This document shows positions 10,216 through 18,096 of a DNA stretch of 64,000 nucleotides, piece after piece. Origin of the DNA: Streptomyces bungoensis. Its GTDB lineage: Bacteria; Actinomycetota; Actinomycetes; Streptomycetales; Streptomycetaceae. The stretch covers positions 133,316 to 197,315 of the forward strand of contig NZ_KQ948863.1 of the NCBI RefSeq assembly GCF_001514215.1. The letters are read 5' to 3'. Each line of letters begins with the position of its first letter. Position 1 is the first letter of the stretch. Under the pieces are notes generated by a model that was not told the DNA's origin, ran no database searches, and saw only the letters and a program-made list of their open reading frames with translations. A program made the translations under genes and the position numbers.

Positions 10216-10509
10216 GTGATCGGCGTCACCGTTACGTTCTCCTATGCCGGCGACTTTGATAGCGCACGGATCACCGACGTCGCCAAGAACGCGCGTGGCA
10301 TGTTCGAAGGCATGCCGGGTCTGCGGTTCAAGTTCTTCACTTTCGACGAAAATCGGCAGCAGGCTGTGAATTTCTACGTCTGGGAGTCGAGACAAGAGGC
10401 AGAGCAATTCTTCTCCGAGGAATTGCGCGCGCGAGTAACGGACTTGTACGGCGTGGCACCATCTGTGGAGTTCTCGCAGATCGCCGAGATCGTCGACAAC
10501 GCGGATTGA
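10216..10509 (+). CDS. Small dimeric alpha+beta barrel (YdhR/ABM-like) protein
   Basis: About 97 residues. The order of segments (GVTVTFSYAGDFDSARI, then GLRFKFFTFDENRQQAVNFY, then VWESRQEAEQFFSEELRARV) is typical of ferredoxin-like dimeric barrel monooxygenases such as YdhR. The GTG at 10216 is preferred because GGAGGGA lies about 6 bases before it; an in-frame ATG at 10198 is less well placed. It lies divergent to the flavin oxidase gene (start-to-start about 280 bases), so the two could share a control region. No catalytic residue is assignable with confidence. Confidence 0.75.
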   Translation: MIGVTVTFSYAGDFDSARITDVAKNARGMFEGMPGLRFKFFTFDENRQQAVNFYVWESRQEAEQFFSEELRARVTDLYGVAPSVEFSQIAEIVDNAD

Positions 10510-10723
10510 CCGCCGCCCTCCGGTTCGGGAGACGCAGACGGCACCGACCGATGCCCGATTATCGGGACATGGTCCTGTTCATGACGCCTTTCGTCATTCG
10601 CCAGCACTCGAAAAAGCGGACGAATTGAAATTCCGACCCAGGGCCGAAGCGCGGATGGACGACGAGGTCGGGGCCGCCGTAGGGCTGTGAACTGTGTCCG
10701 GCGGCTAGGTTCTGTCTCTTTGG

Positions 10724-11400
10724 TCAGCGTCGGGTCCAGATGAGGATGCCGGCGAGGTGGAGTGCGGCCTGGTAGGCGATGGCGAGCTTGTCGGATGGTG
10801 TGGCCAGGCCGCGCCACTGCTTGAGCCGGTTGATACACCGCTCGACGGTGTTCCGTTGCTTGTAGACCTCGCGGTCGAAGCCGGGTGGGCGGTCGCCTTG
10901 GCGGCCCCGCCGTAGACGGTGGCCGATCTGGTCGGAAGGCTGCGGGATCACCGCCCGGATTCCCCGGCGCCGGAGGTGGCTGCGGATCGCGCGGGAGGGG
11001 TAGGCCCGGTCGGCCAGCACGGCGAGGGGCCGGGTTCGTGGTCTTCCGGGGCCGGTGCGGGGCACGCGGATGCGGGACATCACGGTCTCGAAGGCGGGTG
11101 CGTCACCAGCCTGACCTGCGGTGATGGTGAAGGCTAGGGGCCGTGCCCCGCCGTGTCCGGCCAGGTGGACCTTTGTGCTCAGCCCGCCGCGGGAGCGTCC
11201 GAGGGCGTGATCTGCGGGCTCACCGGATCGAGCCGCCCCCTTTTACGTGCCCCGGCAGCGTGCTGGTGGGCCCGGATGACCGTGGAGTCCACCGACACCG
11301 TCCAGTCGATGTCGTCGTCGGCGTCCGCCGCTGCCAGGACAGCGGCGAGGATGCCGCTCTTGCGAGGTGCCGACGCGAGTACGGCGCGGACCAGTTGAAG
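10724..11400 (-). pseudogene. IS5-family transposase, truncated and frameshifted
   Basis: The DDE order is recognisable: DIDWTVSVDSTVIRAHQH (first Asp), LAVLADRAYPSRAIRSHLRR (second Asp), and NTVERCINRLKQWRGLAT (Glu). A single-base loss near 11236 splits the first part from the rest. About 100 N-terminal residues are missing beyond 11400. The gene ends just inside GGTTCTGTCTCTTTGG (about 10709-10724), which looks like the element's terminal sequence. The IS copy cuts into a membrane protein gene on the same strand. Confidence 0.8.
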
Positions 11401-11429
11401 GCGTGGGTGCCCCGGAGTGTGTCCTGATT

Positions 11430-12136
11430 GCTCATGACGTCGCGCAGGCCGCCGTCGGCGCAGTATTCGCGGCGATCCTGCTCCTCATGCCTGCGCGGAC
11501 CTGGCGTGTCACACCGCCAGGGGAAAACAGGGGGGAGCGGGCACCGCTTCCAGCGCCGGCCCGGCCAAGGCGGCCGCGACCCACGCCCGTAGCGACCGCG
11601 AAGCCCCTCATCAGGGCGAAACGATGCCGTATGTGCAGGCGCCGGGACAGTGCCGGAAGGCTCTCCGCCAGGACGAAGCCGCACAGGCTGACGCCGAAGG
11701 CCACATTCAAACCCGCCAGGCCTCGACTGTCGCGGTGGGTCAGCGGCACGGCGTCCTGCACCGTGACGTCCTTGGCCGCGCCGTGGGCGTAGGCCGAGAC
11801 AAAACCTTCCAGCGCGTTGGTCGCAGACAGCCCGTTGGCGCTCGCGACGTCGAGGGACAAGGTGCTCGTCCCGCTCCGGGTCAGCCCCGCGGCCACATCC
11901 CGGTGCTGCAGCGCCCGGTCCGCCGAGGAAATGGTCGGTTCCAGGTGCACCGCGACGCTGTCGCCCAGAACGTGCTGGGTCTTCATGGACAGCCGGCTGC
12001 CGACGACGGCCGACGGAAGCTGATGAGGTTGCGGAATACGCGCCAGGCCCACGTAGCAGGTGATGAAGGCGGCGACGTCGGTGAGGGCGATCACGGTCGG
12101 CACCTCGGGGCCGCCCCTGCGCGCGCCGGGGCGCAA
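11430..12136 (-). pseudogene. YhgE/Pip or DUF3533-like membrane protein, 3' truncated
   Basis: The N-terminal two thirds look like Streptomyces YhgE/Pip-type membrane proteins: a first membrane helix, then PQPHQLPSAVVGSRLSM, DVASANGLSATNALEGFVSA and LTHRDSRGLAGLNVAFGVSL. Near 11605 the hydrophobic pattern continues only in another frame (AWVAAALAGPALEAVPAP), and the end is replaced by IS5 sequence. Relatives have several C-terminal helices that are absent here. Probably inactive. Confidence 0.55.
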
Positions 12137-12242
12137 CGGCTACCTCTGATGTACGGCGGCGCCGCGGAGAACGCCGCCAACCGCCACCGACCGAGTAGAC
12201 GGATGCCGTACTGGGCGCCCAGGTAGGCTGTAGCGTGGTCGG

Positions 12243-13568
12243 GTGGTGAGGAGCGATGCGTACCTGGAGTTGGGTGAGGCCGCCTGGGCATGGGTCCTGA
12301 GCCAGGTGCGTGAGGACGAGGGCCCGTGGCTGCCGGAGACAGTGTCGCAGGACGGTCAGGTGCCGGTACCTGCGAAGGACCGTGACTCGCTGTACGCGGG
12401 AATCGCGGGGTTGGTTCCGGTGCTGGCTGAGATCGCACAGTACCGGCAGCTGAGCGAAAGGGAAGAGAGCCTGGCGGCAGGGATCGTGGCAAGACTGTCG
12501 GCGCAGGCCAGAAGCAGAACGGAGCCGTCGTTGTACGACGGTCTCGCCGGCGACGCAATGGCGTTGAGGCTTCTCGCCCCGGGTGAGGAACTGACCGCGC
12601 TGCGGCGGCTGGCCGATCTGGCGACTCCTGCAGGCTGGAAGACCACACTCGATGTCGAACAGGGTTCGGATGCCCCTGTGAGCGACCTGGTCATGGGAAC
12701 CGCAGGCGTGGTGCTGACGGCGGTCTGGGCGAAGAGCGAGTTCTCCCAGCGGATCGCGACGACGGGCGGCGAGGCGCTGCTACGGGTGGCGGACCGTACC
12801 CAGGCAGGCCTGGACTGGGGGATGGTGCCGGGCATGCCATCGAGGATGCCGAACTACTCGCACGGCACTGCCGGAATCGCGGCGGCGCTGGCGGTGGCGG
12901 GTGCGGCGCTGGAGAGGGAGGACTTTCTTCAGGCCGCTGTGCAGGGGGCCCAGCACGTCCTGTCGGTAGGTTCCTTGGAGGACGGAGGTTTCGTCGTCCC
13001 GCACACGATTCCTCCGTCGAGTCGGGAAGTGGAACCGGTGACGTACTCCTGGTGTCACGGACCGGCGGGCACGTCGCTGTTGTTCGCGGCGCTGTCATAC
13101 GCGGGGGTCGCAGAGGTGGAAGGCTTCGAGATCGAGGAACTACGGCGGCGTTGTCTGACCTCGATCCTCGATTCGGGGCTGCCGGAACGCCTCCGCCCCG
13201 GCTTCTGGGACAACGATGGCCGCTGCTGCGGAACAGCGGGTGTCGGAGACGTGCTTCTGGACGCGGTCCAGGCCTGCCGGACGATCGCAGAGGCGGAGAC
13301 CCTGTTCCACGGGGCGCGCAGGATGGGTGATGCGCTGGTGGAGCGGGCGATCAAGGACGAAGCAGGCGCCCGATGGCGCTTCCTGGAACACCGCAAGGAT
13401 CCTCCGCTGCTACCGCCGAGCACAGCGTGGATGCAGGGTGCGGCAGGCATCGCAGCCTATCTCCTGCGCCTCGGCCGGTTGGTCGAGACCGGTCCCGAGG
13501 CCGTGGTGGTGGACCGCCCGGACCAGTGGTGGGCAGTACCGGCGCACCTCCGTATGACGGCTTCCTGA
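12243..13568 (+). CDS. Orphan LanC-like protein with CCG zinc motif
   Basis: A 441-residue lanthionine-synthetase C-like protein. LanC enzymes bind zinc and add cysteine thiols to dehydroamino acids. The alpha-toroid GxxG repeats are visible: SLYAGIAGLVPVL, SLYDGLAGDAM, SHGTAGIAAAL, WCHGPAGTSLL, CCGTAGVGDVL and WMQGAAGIAAYL. Predicted zinc ligands are Cys271 (in WCHG) and Cys328-Cys329 (in RCCG), so the third ligand is Cys, not the usual His. This recalls the three-Cys site of CCG-type LanM enzymes such as ProcM. No dehydratase (LanB/LanM) or precursor peptide is seen nearby, so it may be a solitary GCL-type protein. TAGGCT at about 12224 could be a -10 box giving a very short leader. Start is GTG 12243 or the adjacent GTG 12246. 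Confidence 0.85.
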   Translation: MVRSDAYLELGEAAWAWVLSQVREDEGPWLPETVSQDGQVPVPAKDRDSLYAGIAGLVPVLAEIAQYRQLSEREESLAAGIVARLSAQARSRTEPSLYDGLAGDAMALRLLAPGEELTALRRLADLATPAGWKTTLDVEQGSDAPVSDLVMGTAGVVLTAVWAKSEFSQRIATTGGEALLRVADRTQAGLDWGMVPGMPSRMPNYSHGTAGIAAALAVAGAALEREDFLQAAVQGAQHVLSVGSLEDGGFVVPHTIPPSSREVEPVTYSWCHGPAGTSLLFAALSYAGVAEVEGFEIEELRRRCLTSILDSGLPERLRPGFWDNDGRCCGTAGVGDVLLDAVQACRTIAEAETLFHGARRMGDALVERAIKDEAGARWRFLEHRKDPPLLPPSTAWMQGAAGIAAYLLRLGRLVETGPEAVVVDRPDQWWAVPAHLRMTAS

Positions 13569-13734
13569 GTTTCTTCGGCCCCCCTTGAGTGATGCGCGCC
13601 GACGGCATCCGCGTTGCCGTGTGGGTCATTGCCGCGGCGGCTTAGGCACCGGCCAAGAGCAGGGCCCGCGTGCGGTGAGCAGTGCCAACGCGGACGTGCC
13701 GGGTGCGCGCGGCCTCTCAAGCCGGGATCTCGCC

Positions 13735-14097
13735 CTCAAGGATGGCTGTCATCTCGCCGCCGCCCTGGAAGCCGAAGGCAAGGCATAAATAGCCGAGTTG
13801 GCTGATCAGCGGGACGAGAACAGTCGCCGTCTGATGGCCCGCGACCGCTACCAACAGCCCAGGTCGGTGACCACGGCCACTGGGGCGGTGGAGGCGATGG
13901 CTCCTCGAGCGAACGACAAGCGCGTCGACGAGACTACTGGGGAGCGCGAGCGGTTCTCCTCGGCGATCCTGCCGCCCTGGGCACGGAAGTCCCCGAAGAT
14001 CAGCGAGGTGCTACCGCTGCCCTATTTGAACGGATTGCCCTCCGGCGACTTCGTCCCCGCGCTGGAGCAGTTGTTCGGCAGCTCGACATCGGGGTGC
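13735..14097 (+). pseudogene. N-terminal remnant of an IS256-family transposase
   Basis: The frame reads LAAALEAEGKA, a TAA stop in place of the usual Tyr, IAELADQRDENSRRL, then NDKRVDETTGERERFSSAIL and WARKSPKISEVLPLPYLNGL, ending at LEQLFGSS. This is the N-terminal third of IS256/Mutator transposases. After 14097 the family match ends abruptly, so the catalytic DDE part is missing. Confidence 0.75.
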
Positions 14098-14262
14098 CGC
14101 GGGGGCGGTCCTGGCGCGGCCGGGCGGCGCGACCGAGCGCTGGTGGCGGTCGCCGTGATCCAGTGGATCACGGCGCGGCAGGCCGCCGCGTGGGGATCGA
14201 CGGGCCCGGTCCCGGGCGCCGCGAGCCTGCCGGGTCTGTCGTAGTGGATCAGCCAGGGGGAC

Positions 14263-14594
14263 TCAGCCGAGGGGATAGCTGTCGCTGTACACCTTCCAGT
14301 TCAGCGGCGTGTTCGGGTCGAGGCTGCCGTTACGTAGAACGATCCGCTGCGCGGTGTCGACCTGCTGGTGTCGCGTGGGCCTCCTCCTGCTTCATGGCCC
14401 ACACCCGCGCGTCGAGGATGGAAGGTGTTCCAGTCGGCGGCATAGCCGGTGCGGGTGCGCTCCGGGCGGTTCTCTTTGACGTGGGCGGTGGCCTCGTGGT
14501 CGAGCCGGGCCTCGGTAGCCGGGTCGAAGCCGAGTCCATCGGCGACCTCGTCACCCGCGCCGGCGAACGGGTCGGGATCGAGATCCGCTGACAC
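14263..14594 (-). pseudogene. Fragment of a tyrosine recombinase N-terminus fused to an unknown tail
   Basis: The 5' part (DPATEARLDHEATAHV, NRPERTRTGYAADW) resembles the SAM-like N-terminal domain of Streptomyces phage-type integrases. After about 14420 the match ends. A different piece follows in other frames: KQEEAHAT, then QQVDTAQRIVLRNGS and LNWKVYSDSYPLG to a stop at 14263. The second piece has no family I can name. Confidence 0.5.
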
Positions 14595-14676
14595 CGGAAC
14601 CGCGGCAAGCGCGTATGAACGTCACCGGGCGGGGTAACCGGGCTGCTGCCGTGTAGAGCCCATTCGAGGAGAACTT

Positions 14677-15084
14677 GTGAGCGAACCAGCAGGTCTGGGT
14701 GTCGAGGTGGCCGTGATCAGCTCCGACGCCGCGATCATCACCGTCTGCGGAGAGCTCGACGCTGACACCGGCCTCGCCCTTCAGCACCAGTTGGCCGGCC
14801 AGGTGGTGCACGGACGACGTCACCTGGTGCTGGACCTGGCGGGGGTGCCGTTCATGGACTCCTCCGGGCTGCGGGTCATCGTACGGACCGTCAACGACAT
14901 GCGGAACGTCGACGGAACCGTGTCGCTCGCCGCGCCCACCCAAGTGGTGCGACGTGTGCTTGACCTGACCGGCGTCGGCATGAGCTGCCGGATATTCGAC
15001 ACCGCGGACGCGGCGTGTGAAGCCCTCCTCGGCCGGAAGAGCGAGGTGCCAATTCGCACGGTGTGCGACACGGCGAATCGATAG
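14677..15084 (+). CDS. STAS-domain anti-sigma factor antagonist
   Basis: A 135-residue single-domain STAS protein of the SpoIIAA/RsbV type. Such proteins bind an anti-sigma kinase and are inactivated when a Ser in the DSSG loop is phosphorylated. The domain is complete: AAIITVCGELDADTGLAL, LVLDLAGVPFMDSSGLRVI (Asp61-Ser62-Ser63) and the C-terminal LDLTGVGMSCRIFDTADAAC. The GTG at 14677 follows GAGGAG about 10 bases upstream. No anti-sigma kinase or sigma factor gene is adjacent, so its partner must be elsewhere. Streptomycetes carry many such orphan antagonists. Confidence 0.93.
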   Translation: MSEPAGLGVEVAVISSDAAIITVCGELDADTGLALQHQLAGQVVHGRRHLVLDLAGVPFMDSSGLRVIVRTVNDMRNVDGTVSLAAPTQVVRRVLDLTGVGMSCRIFDTADAACEALLGRKSEVPIRTVCDTANR

Positions 15085-15115
15085 CCAATCGGCCACGACC
15101 AAATTGGCCGTTTTT

Positions 15116-15858
15116 CTACACCACCAACTCCCCGTCGAACCCGGTGTCTGTCGGCAACTGCGCAAGGGCGGCCGCCCGGATGTCGGGGAACGCGTCTCGC
15201 GCAGCACGCTTGAACCCGTCGCCCGGGTCGATCTGGCCCAGCACGGTCAGGACGCCGATCGCCGCGTCCCCACCCACCGCGTTGCACGTTGCGTCAGGCC
15301 AGGTCTGCAGCAGCCTGTCGGGCAGATTCCCGCGCGTCGTCCATGGCCGTGGCGAACTCCTCGTCCCGGCCGCGCCGCTGGTAGATCGCCCCGCTGCTCA
15401 CGCCGATGGCGGCGGCGGCCGCGATAACGGTGGTGCCCGGCTTGCTCAGTTCCTCAAAGGAAACGGGCCACGCGCGGGGGAGTCAGCCGGATGGCCCTGC
15501 TGGCCCCGCATGGAGGTGAGGCGGCGCTGACCGCGTCGCATGCGGCCGCGAACGCCGGATCGTCTCCCCGCCATTCCCTCGCACCGCTGATACCGAGGAT
15601 CAGCTCCGCCCGGCCCGGGAGATCCCGAGCGCCAGGAGACGAGGGTTGTCGGCCCGCAGGGTGTGGCCGCGCTCCTCGAGGACGTCGGGGTCCCGGCCGG
15701 CGAGAGATCGCCAGTCGGGTGTCGGTACGGGCCCTGGCCCACACAGCACGCAGATCGATGCCGAGTTCCGAGGCCGCACGGTCCGGGTCCCGGCCGTGCC
15801 GGAGAACGGTGATGAGCCGGTTGGCCTGGCGGCCGGTGAGCGGGACGGGGTCCGTCAT
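15116..15858 (-). pseudogene. Phage- or plasmid-like HTH protein with several frameshifts
   Basis: The N-terminal part (LTGRQANRLITVLRHGRDPD ... ASELGIDLRAVWARARTD) and the C-terminal part (EELSKPGTTVIAAAAAIGVS, SGAIYQRRGRDEEF) each look like an HTH unit. The end is QLPTDTGFDGELVV. A shift near 15455 splits them. The Arg/Pro-rich centre (about 15620-15730) reads sensibly only in another frame (DPDVLEERGHTLRAD), so at least two more compensating shifts exist. It looks like a gene of an integrative element. No function can be assigned. Confidence 0.45.
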
Positions 15859-15888
15859 GCCCGCACCCTACGGGCGCAACGTGCTGGC

Positions 15889-16125
15889 TCAGAGTTCTCG
15901 GAACAAGGTGTCAGCGTCCTCGGCGGGTGCCGGGGCCGGCGTGCGGGGGCGGCGGGGCCGCGAGGGCTTCGGGTCCTTCCCGAACAGTGCTTGGGTCCCG
16001 CACTCGTCGGGCACGGCGGGCACCGGCCGACACACGGCCGCGTCGACCAGGTCGAGCGGGGCGCAGTCGTCGAAGTCGGCGCGCTGCATACGGGTCCAGT
16101 CGCGGCCCTGGGGTCGGGCGGTCAC
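15889..16125 (-). CDS. Small hypothetical protein (integrative-element type)
   Basis: A 78-residue acidic and Pro-rich protein (RDWTRMQRADFDDCAPLDLV; VPAVPDECGTQALFG; ends ADTLFREL). Similar small proteins occur beside HTH genes in Streptomyces integrative elements; this is from memory and not searched. It lies directly upstream of the broken HTH gene on the same strand (31 bases apart), which supports a shared origin. No motif or membrane segment is visible. Confidence 0.45.
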   Translation of the reverse strand: MTARPQGRDWTRMQRADFDDCAPLDLVDAAVCRPVPAVPDECGTQALFGKDPKPSRPRRPRTPAPAPAEDADTLFREL

Positions 16126-16550
16126 GGGCGGTCTCCTGTCTGCGCTCGGGGCCGGGGCGCGGGCGGCGCGCCCGCCGGCAGTGGGTGTCCGGGGGCAGTA
16201 CGCCGGACACGGTCATCGTCTTCGCTCACCGCCAGATCGAGACAGACTGAGAGCACCCACAGCCTGTCGCACCTGGCAGCCACGCTGCCCAGGAACCTGC
16301 CCTGCCTCCTGGAGCGCGGAACCTGGTTGGTGATCGCTTTCCCTCCCGGCGACATCTCACCACCCCGAGCGGTTGCTGTCGCTGGCGTAGAGCCCGCCGT
16401 CCCGTGGGAGGGCCTCCTGACACGGGGCGTTTCCCATGCAGCGCGACCCAGTGCGCCCTTCAAGGTTCGCCCCCGCCTGGCCGCTTACGATCGGTGCAGC
16501 CCGGCTCGCTGTCGGGAAGGCGGCCAAGGCCGGTGGCAGGAGGACCAGTT
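16126..16550. other. Intergenic, no supported gene
   Basis: Open frames on both strands translate to Arg/Pro-rich sequence without motifs. Only the last bases are clearly functional: AGGAGGA at about 16538-16544, the ribosome site of the next gene. Confidence 0.4.
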
Positions 16551-16937
16551 GTGCTGAATGCAGCCGAGCTCGAGCACAGCGCCGTCCAGGCGTGTGTCGA
16601 CGCACTCGTCGGCACACGAGTGCGCCTGCTCCTCTACGACCACGGCCTCGCGGGCCGCGAGGCACTCCTTGCGGCAGCCGCACGGCTCGCCGTCACCGCA
16701 GGCCTGCCGCTGACCGTCGTGGACGCAGAAGCCCTGCGGGACGACACCACCGCCTTCCTCGGCCGGCTCGGCGTTGCGCACCACGTCTTTCCTGCCCCCG
16801 CGGAGGCCGCCTGCTGGCCGACCGGCTTCACCCCGCACGGCGTCCTGGCCGTCCACGCCGATGTCCTCCTCGACCCCGCCGGGCAAGAGCCGCTGGCTGC
16901 CGCAGCCCGCGAGGGCGCCACCGAGTCGCCGACTTAA
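16551..16937 (+). CDS. Hypothetical alpha/beta protein, 128 aa
   Basis: I do not recognise the family. The GTG at 16551 has a strong AGGAGGA site about 7 bases upstream, which supports a real gene. The translation alternates helices and strands: VRLLLYDHGLAGREALLAAA, then VTAGLPLTVVDAEALRDD, then GVLAVHADVLLDPA. This suggests a thioredoxin-like or Rossmann-like fold, but no CxxC or nucleotide motif is present. It contains one Cys in ACVDAL and one in AACWP. Confidence 0.5.
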   Translation: MLNAAELEHSAVQACVDALVGTRVRLLLYDHGLAGREALLAAAARLAVTAGLPLTVVDAEALRDDTTAFLGRLGVAHHVFPAPAEAACWPTGFTPHGVLAVHADVLLDPAGQEPLAAAAREGATESPT

Positions 16938-17487
16938 TGAGCCCAGAGCAGGCGCAGACCTCCCCGGCAACCCGGTCCGGTACGAACCCGGACCCCCGCG
17001 CCACAGGCCGTCCCGGGATGACCAGAGCGTGTGGTCCAGGGCCGGAACGACGCCTGCGCGGGATCCCAGCGCCACGACCGAACCGGATAAGCAGGGAAAC
17101 CGCCCAGCGCTTCGAGCGGTTCCTCGCGACCTTCCCAGCGCCCCAGAGCGAGCGAGAGCGCGGTCACGCACAGCCGGATGTCACCAGCACCCCCGACGAG
17201 CCCTTCGCCGCGGACACCTCCCGCCCGTCGGTAGACAGCTCCCGGACAGGGGCCCCTCGGGGCACCGTCCATAGGTTGAGGACGGCGCCCCCGGTCGGGC
17301 ACAGGATTTGACCCGGTGGCCCCGTCCTTATCAGGTCGATCACGTAGGGCCGCCGACGCAGGTCACCCCGGCCTGTAGCTGGCCTTGCTGTGTGCCGAAG
17401 TTCGGTCTCGACCACTGGTGTTCGTGCCTGTTGGTGGCAGCCCTTGGTGGCAGCCCACCATTTGCCCCCTTGACAGCCTGATGGAGG
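16938..17487. other. Region without supported gene
   Basis: No recognisable domain on either strand. Frames here are Pro/Arg-rich or simply antisense to each other. Possible decayed coding sequence; nothing can be named. Confidence 0.4.
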
Positions 17488-17892
17488 TCAGGGGCGGTCC
17501 AGACCCCACGCCTGCGGGGCGAAGGGCCGCCGCTTCTCCTCACCCGTGGCCAGCGGTGCGTCGAGCAGTTGGAAGCCCGCCTTGGCAGCCACGGCGACGC
17601 CAGCAGCGTTCTTGGCCTCCAGCTCCAGGATCACCTGCCTCGCGCTCAGGTGCTGGAAGGCGTACGAGGCCATCACCCGCACCGCCCGCGCAGCCAGCCC
17701 CTGGCCGCGGTGCGCTGGGCCGATCGCGTGGCCGAGCTCCGTGCCCTCGGAGGTGCGCCGCGGCATCACCTCGCCGAGCGGCGCGCCGCCGTCGACGGTG
17801 ATGGCGAGGGGGCGTTCGAGGTCGGCAAGGATGCGACGCAGGTCTGGACTGGCAGCTGGCACGCGCGCCGCGATCCGATGGATGGCTGACAC
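17488..17892 (-). CDS. GNAT acetyltransferase, N-terminus truncated or uncertain
   Basis: The translation from about 17885 to the stop is a nearly complete GNAT domain: AIHRIAARVPAASPDLRRIL, ELGHAIGPAHRGQGLAARAV (the acetyl-CoA binding Q/RxxGxG/A loop appears as HRGQGLAARA), then VILELEAKNAAGVAVAAKAG and a final strand. The first strand and helix that normally precede it are absent or out of frame, and no ribosome site fits the GTG at 17892. It may be an N-terminally eroded gene. The substrate is unknown. Confidence 0.6.
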   Translation of the reverse strand: MSAIHRIAARVPAASPDLRRILADLERPLAITVDGGAPLGEVMPRRTSEGTELGHAIGPAHRGQGLAARAVRVMASYAFQHLSARQVILELEAKNAAGVAVAAKAGFQLLDAPLATGEEKRRPFAPQAWGLDRP

Positions 17893-18096
17893 GGAGCGGC
17901 CCGAACGCCGACCTTCGGATCCACCCCTTACCTGTATTTCCACTACTTCCCATTTTGAGTGAGAGGGCGGTGAGACTTGTACGCGGTTAAGTCTCCGTTC
18001 AGATTCCGTGCATGTCGACCGACGGATACTCCCCAGGATCTGGATTGTCCACTGCGTCCGGATGGAGTTTTCGGGAGCCCTGAAAGGCCGTCGTTC

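Noticed and set aside
8572..10509. A 645-residue plus-strand frame ending in the ABM-like protein
   Set aside because: The first 540 residues are antisense to the flavin oxidase gene. Only the last 97 residues form a real protein with its own ribosome site.
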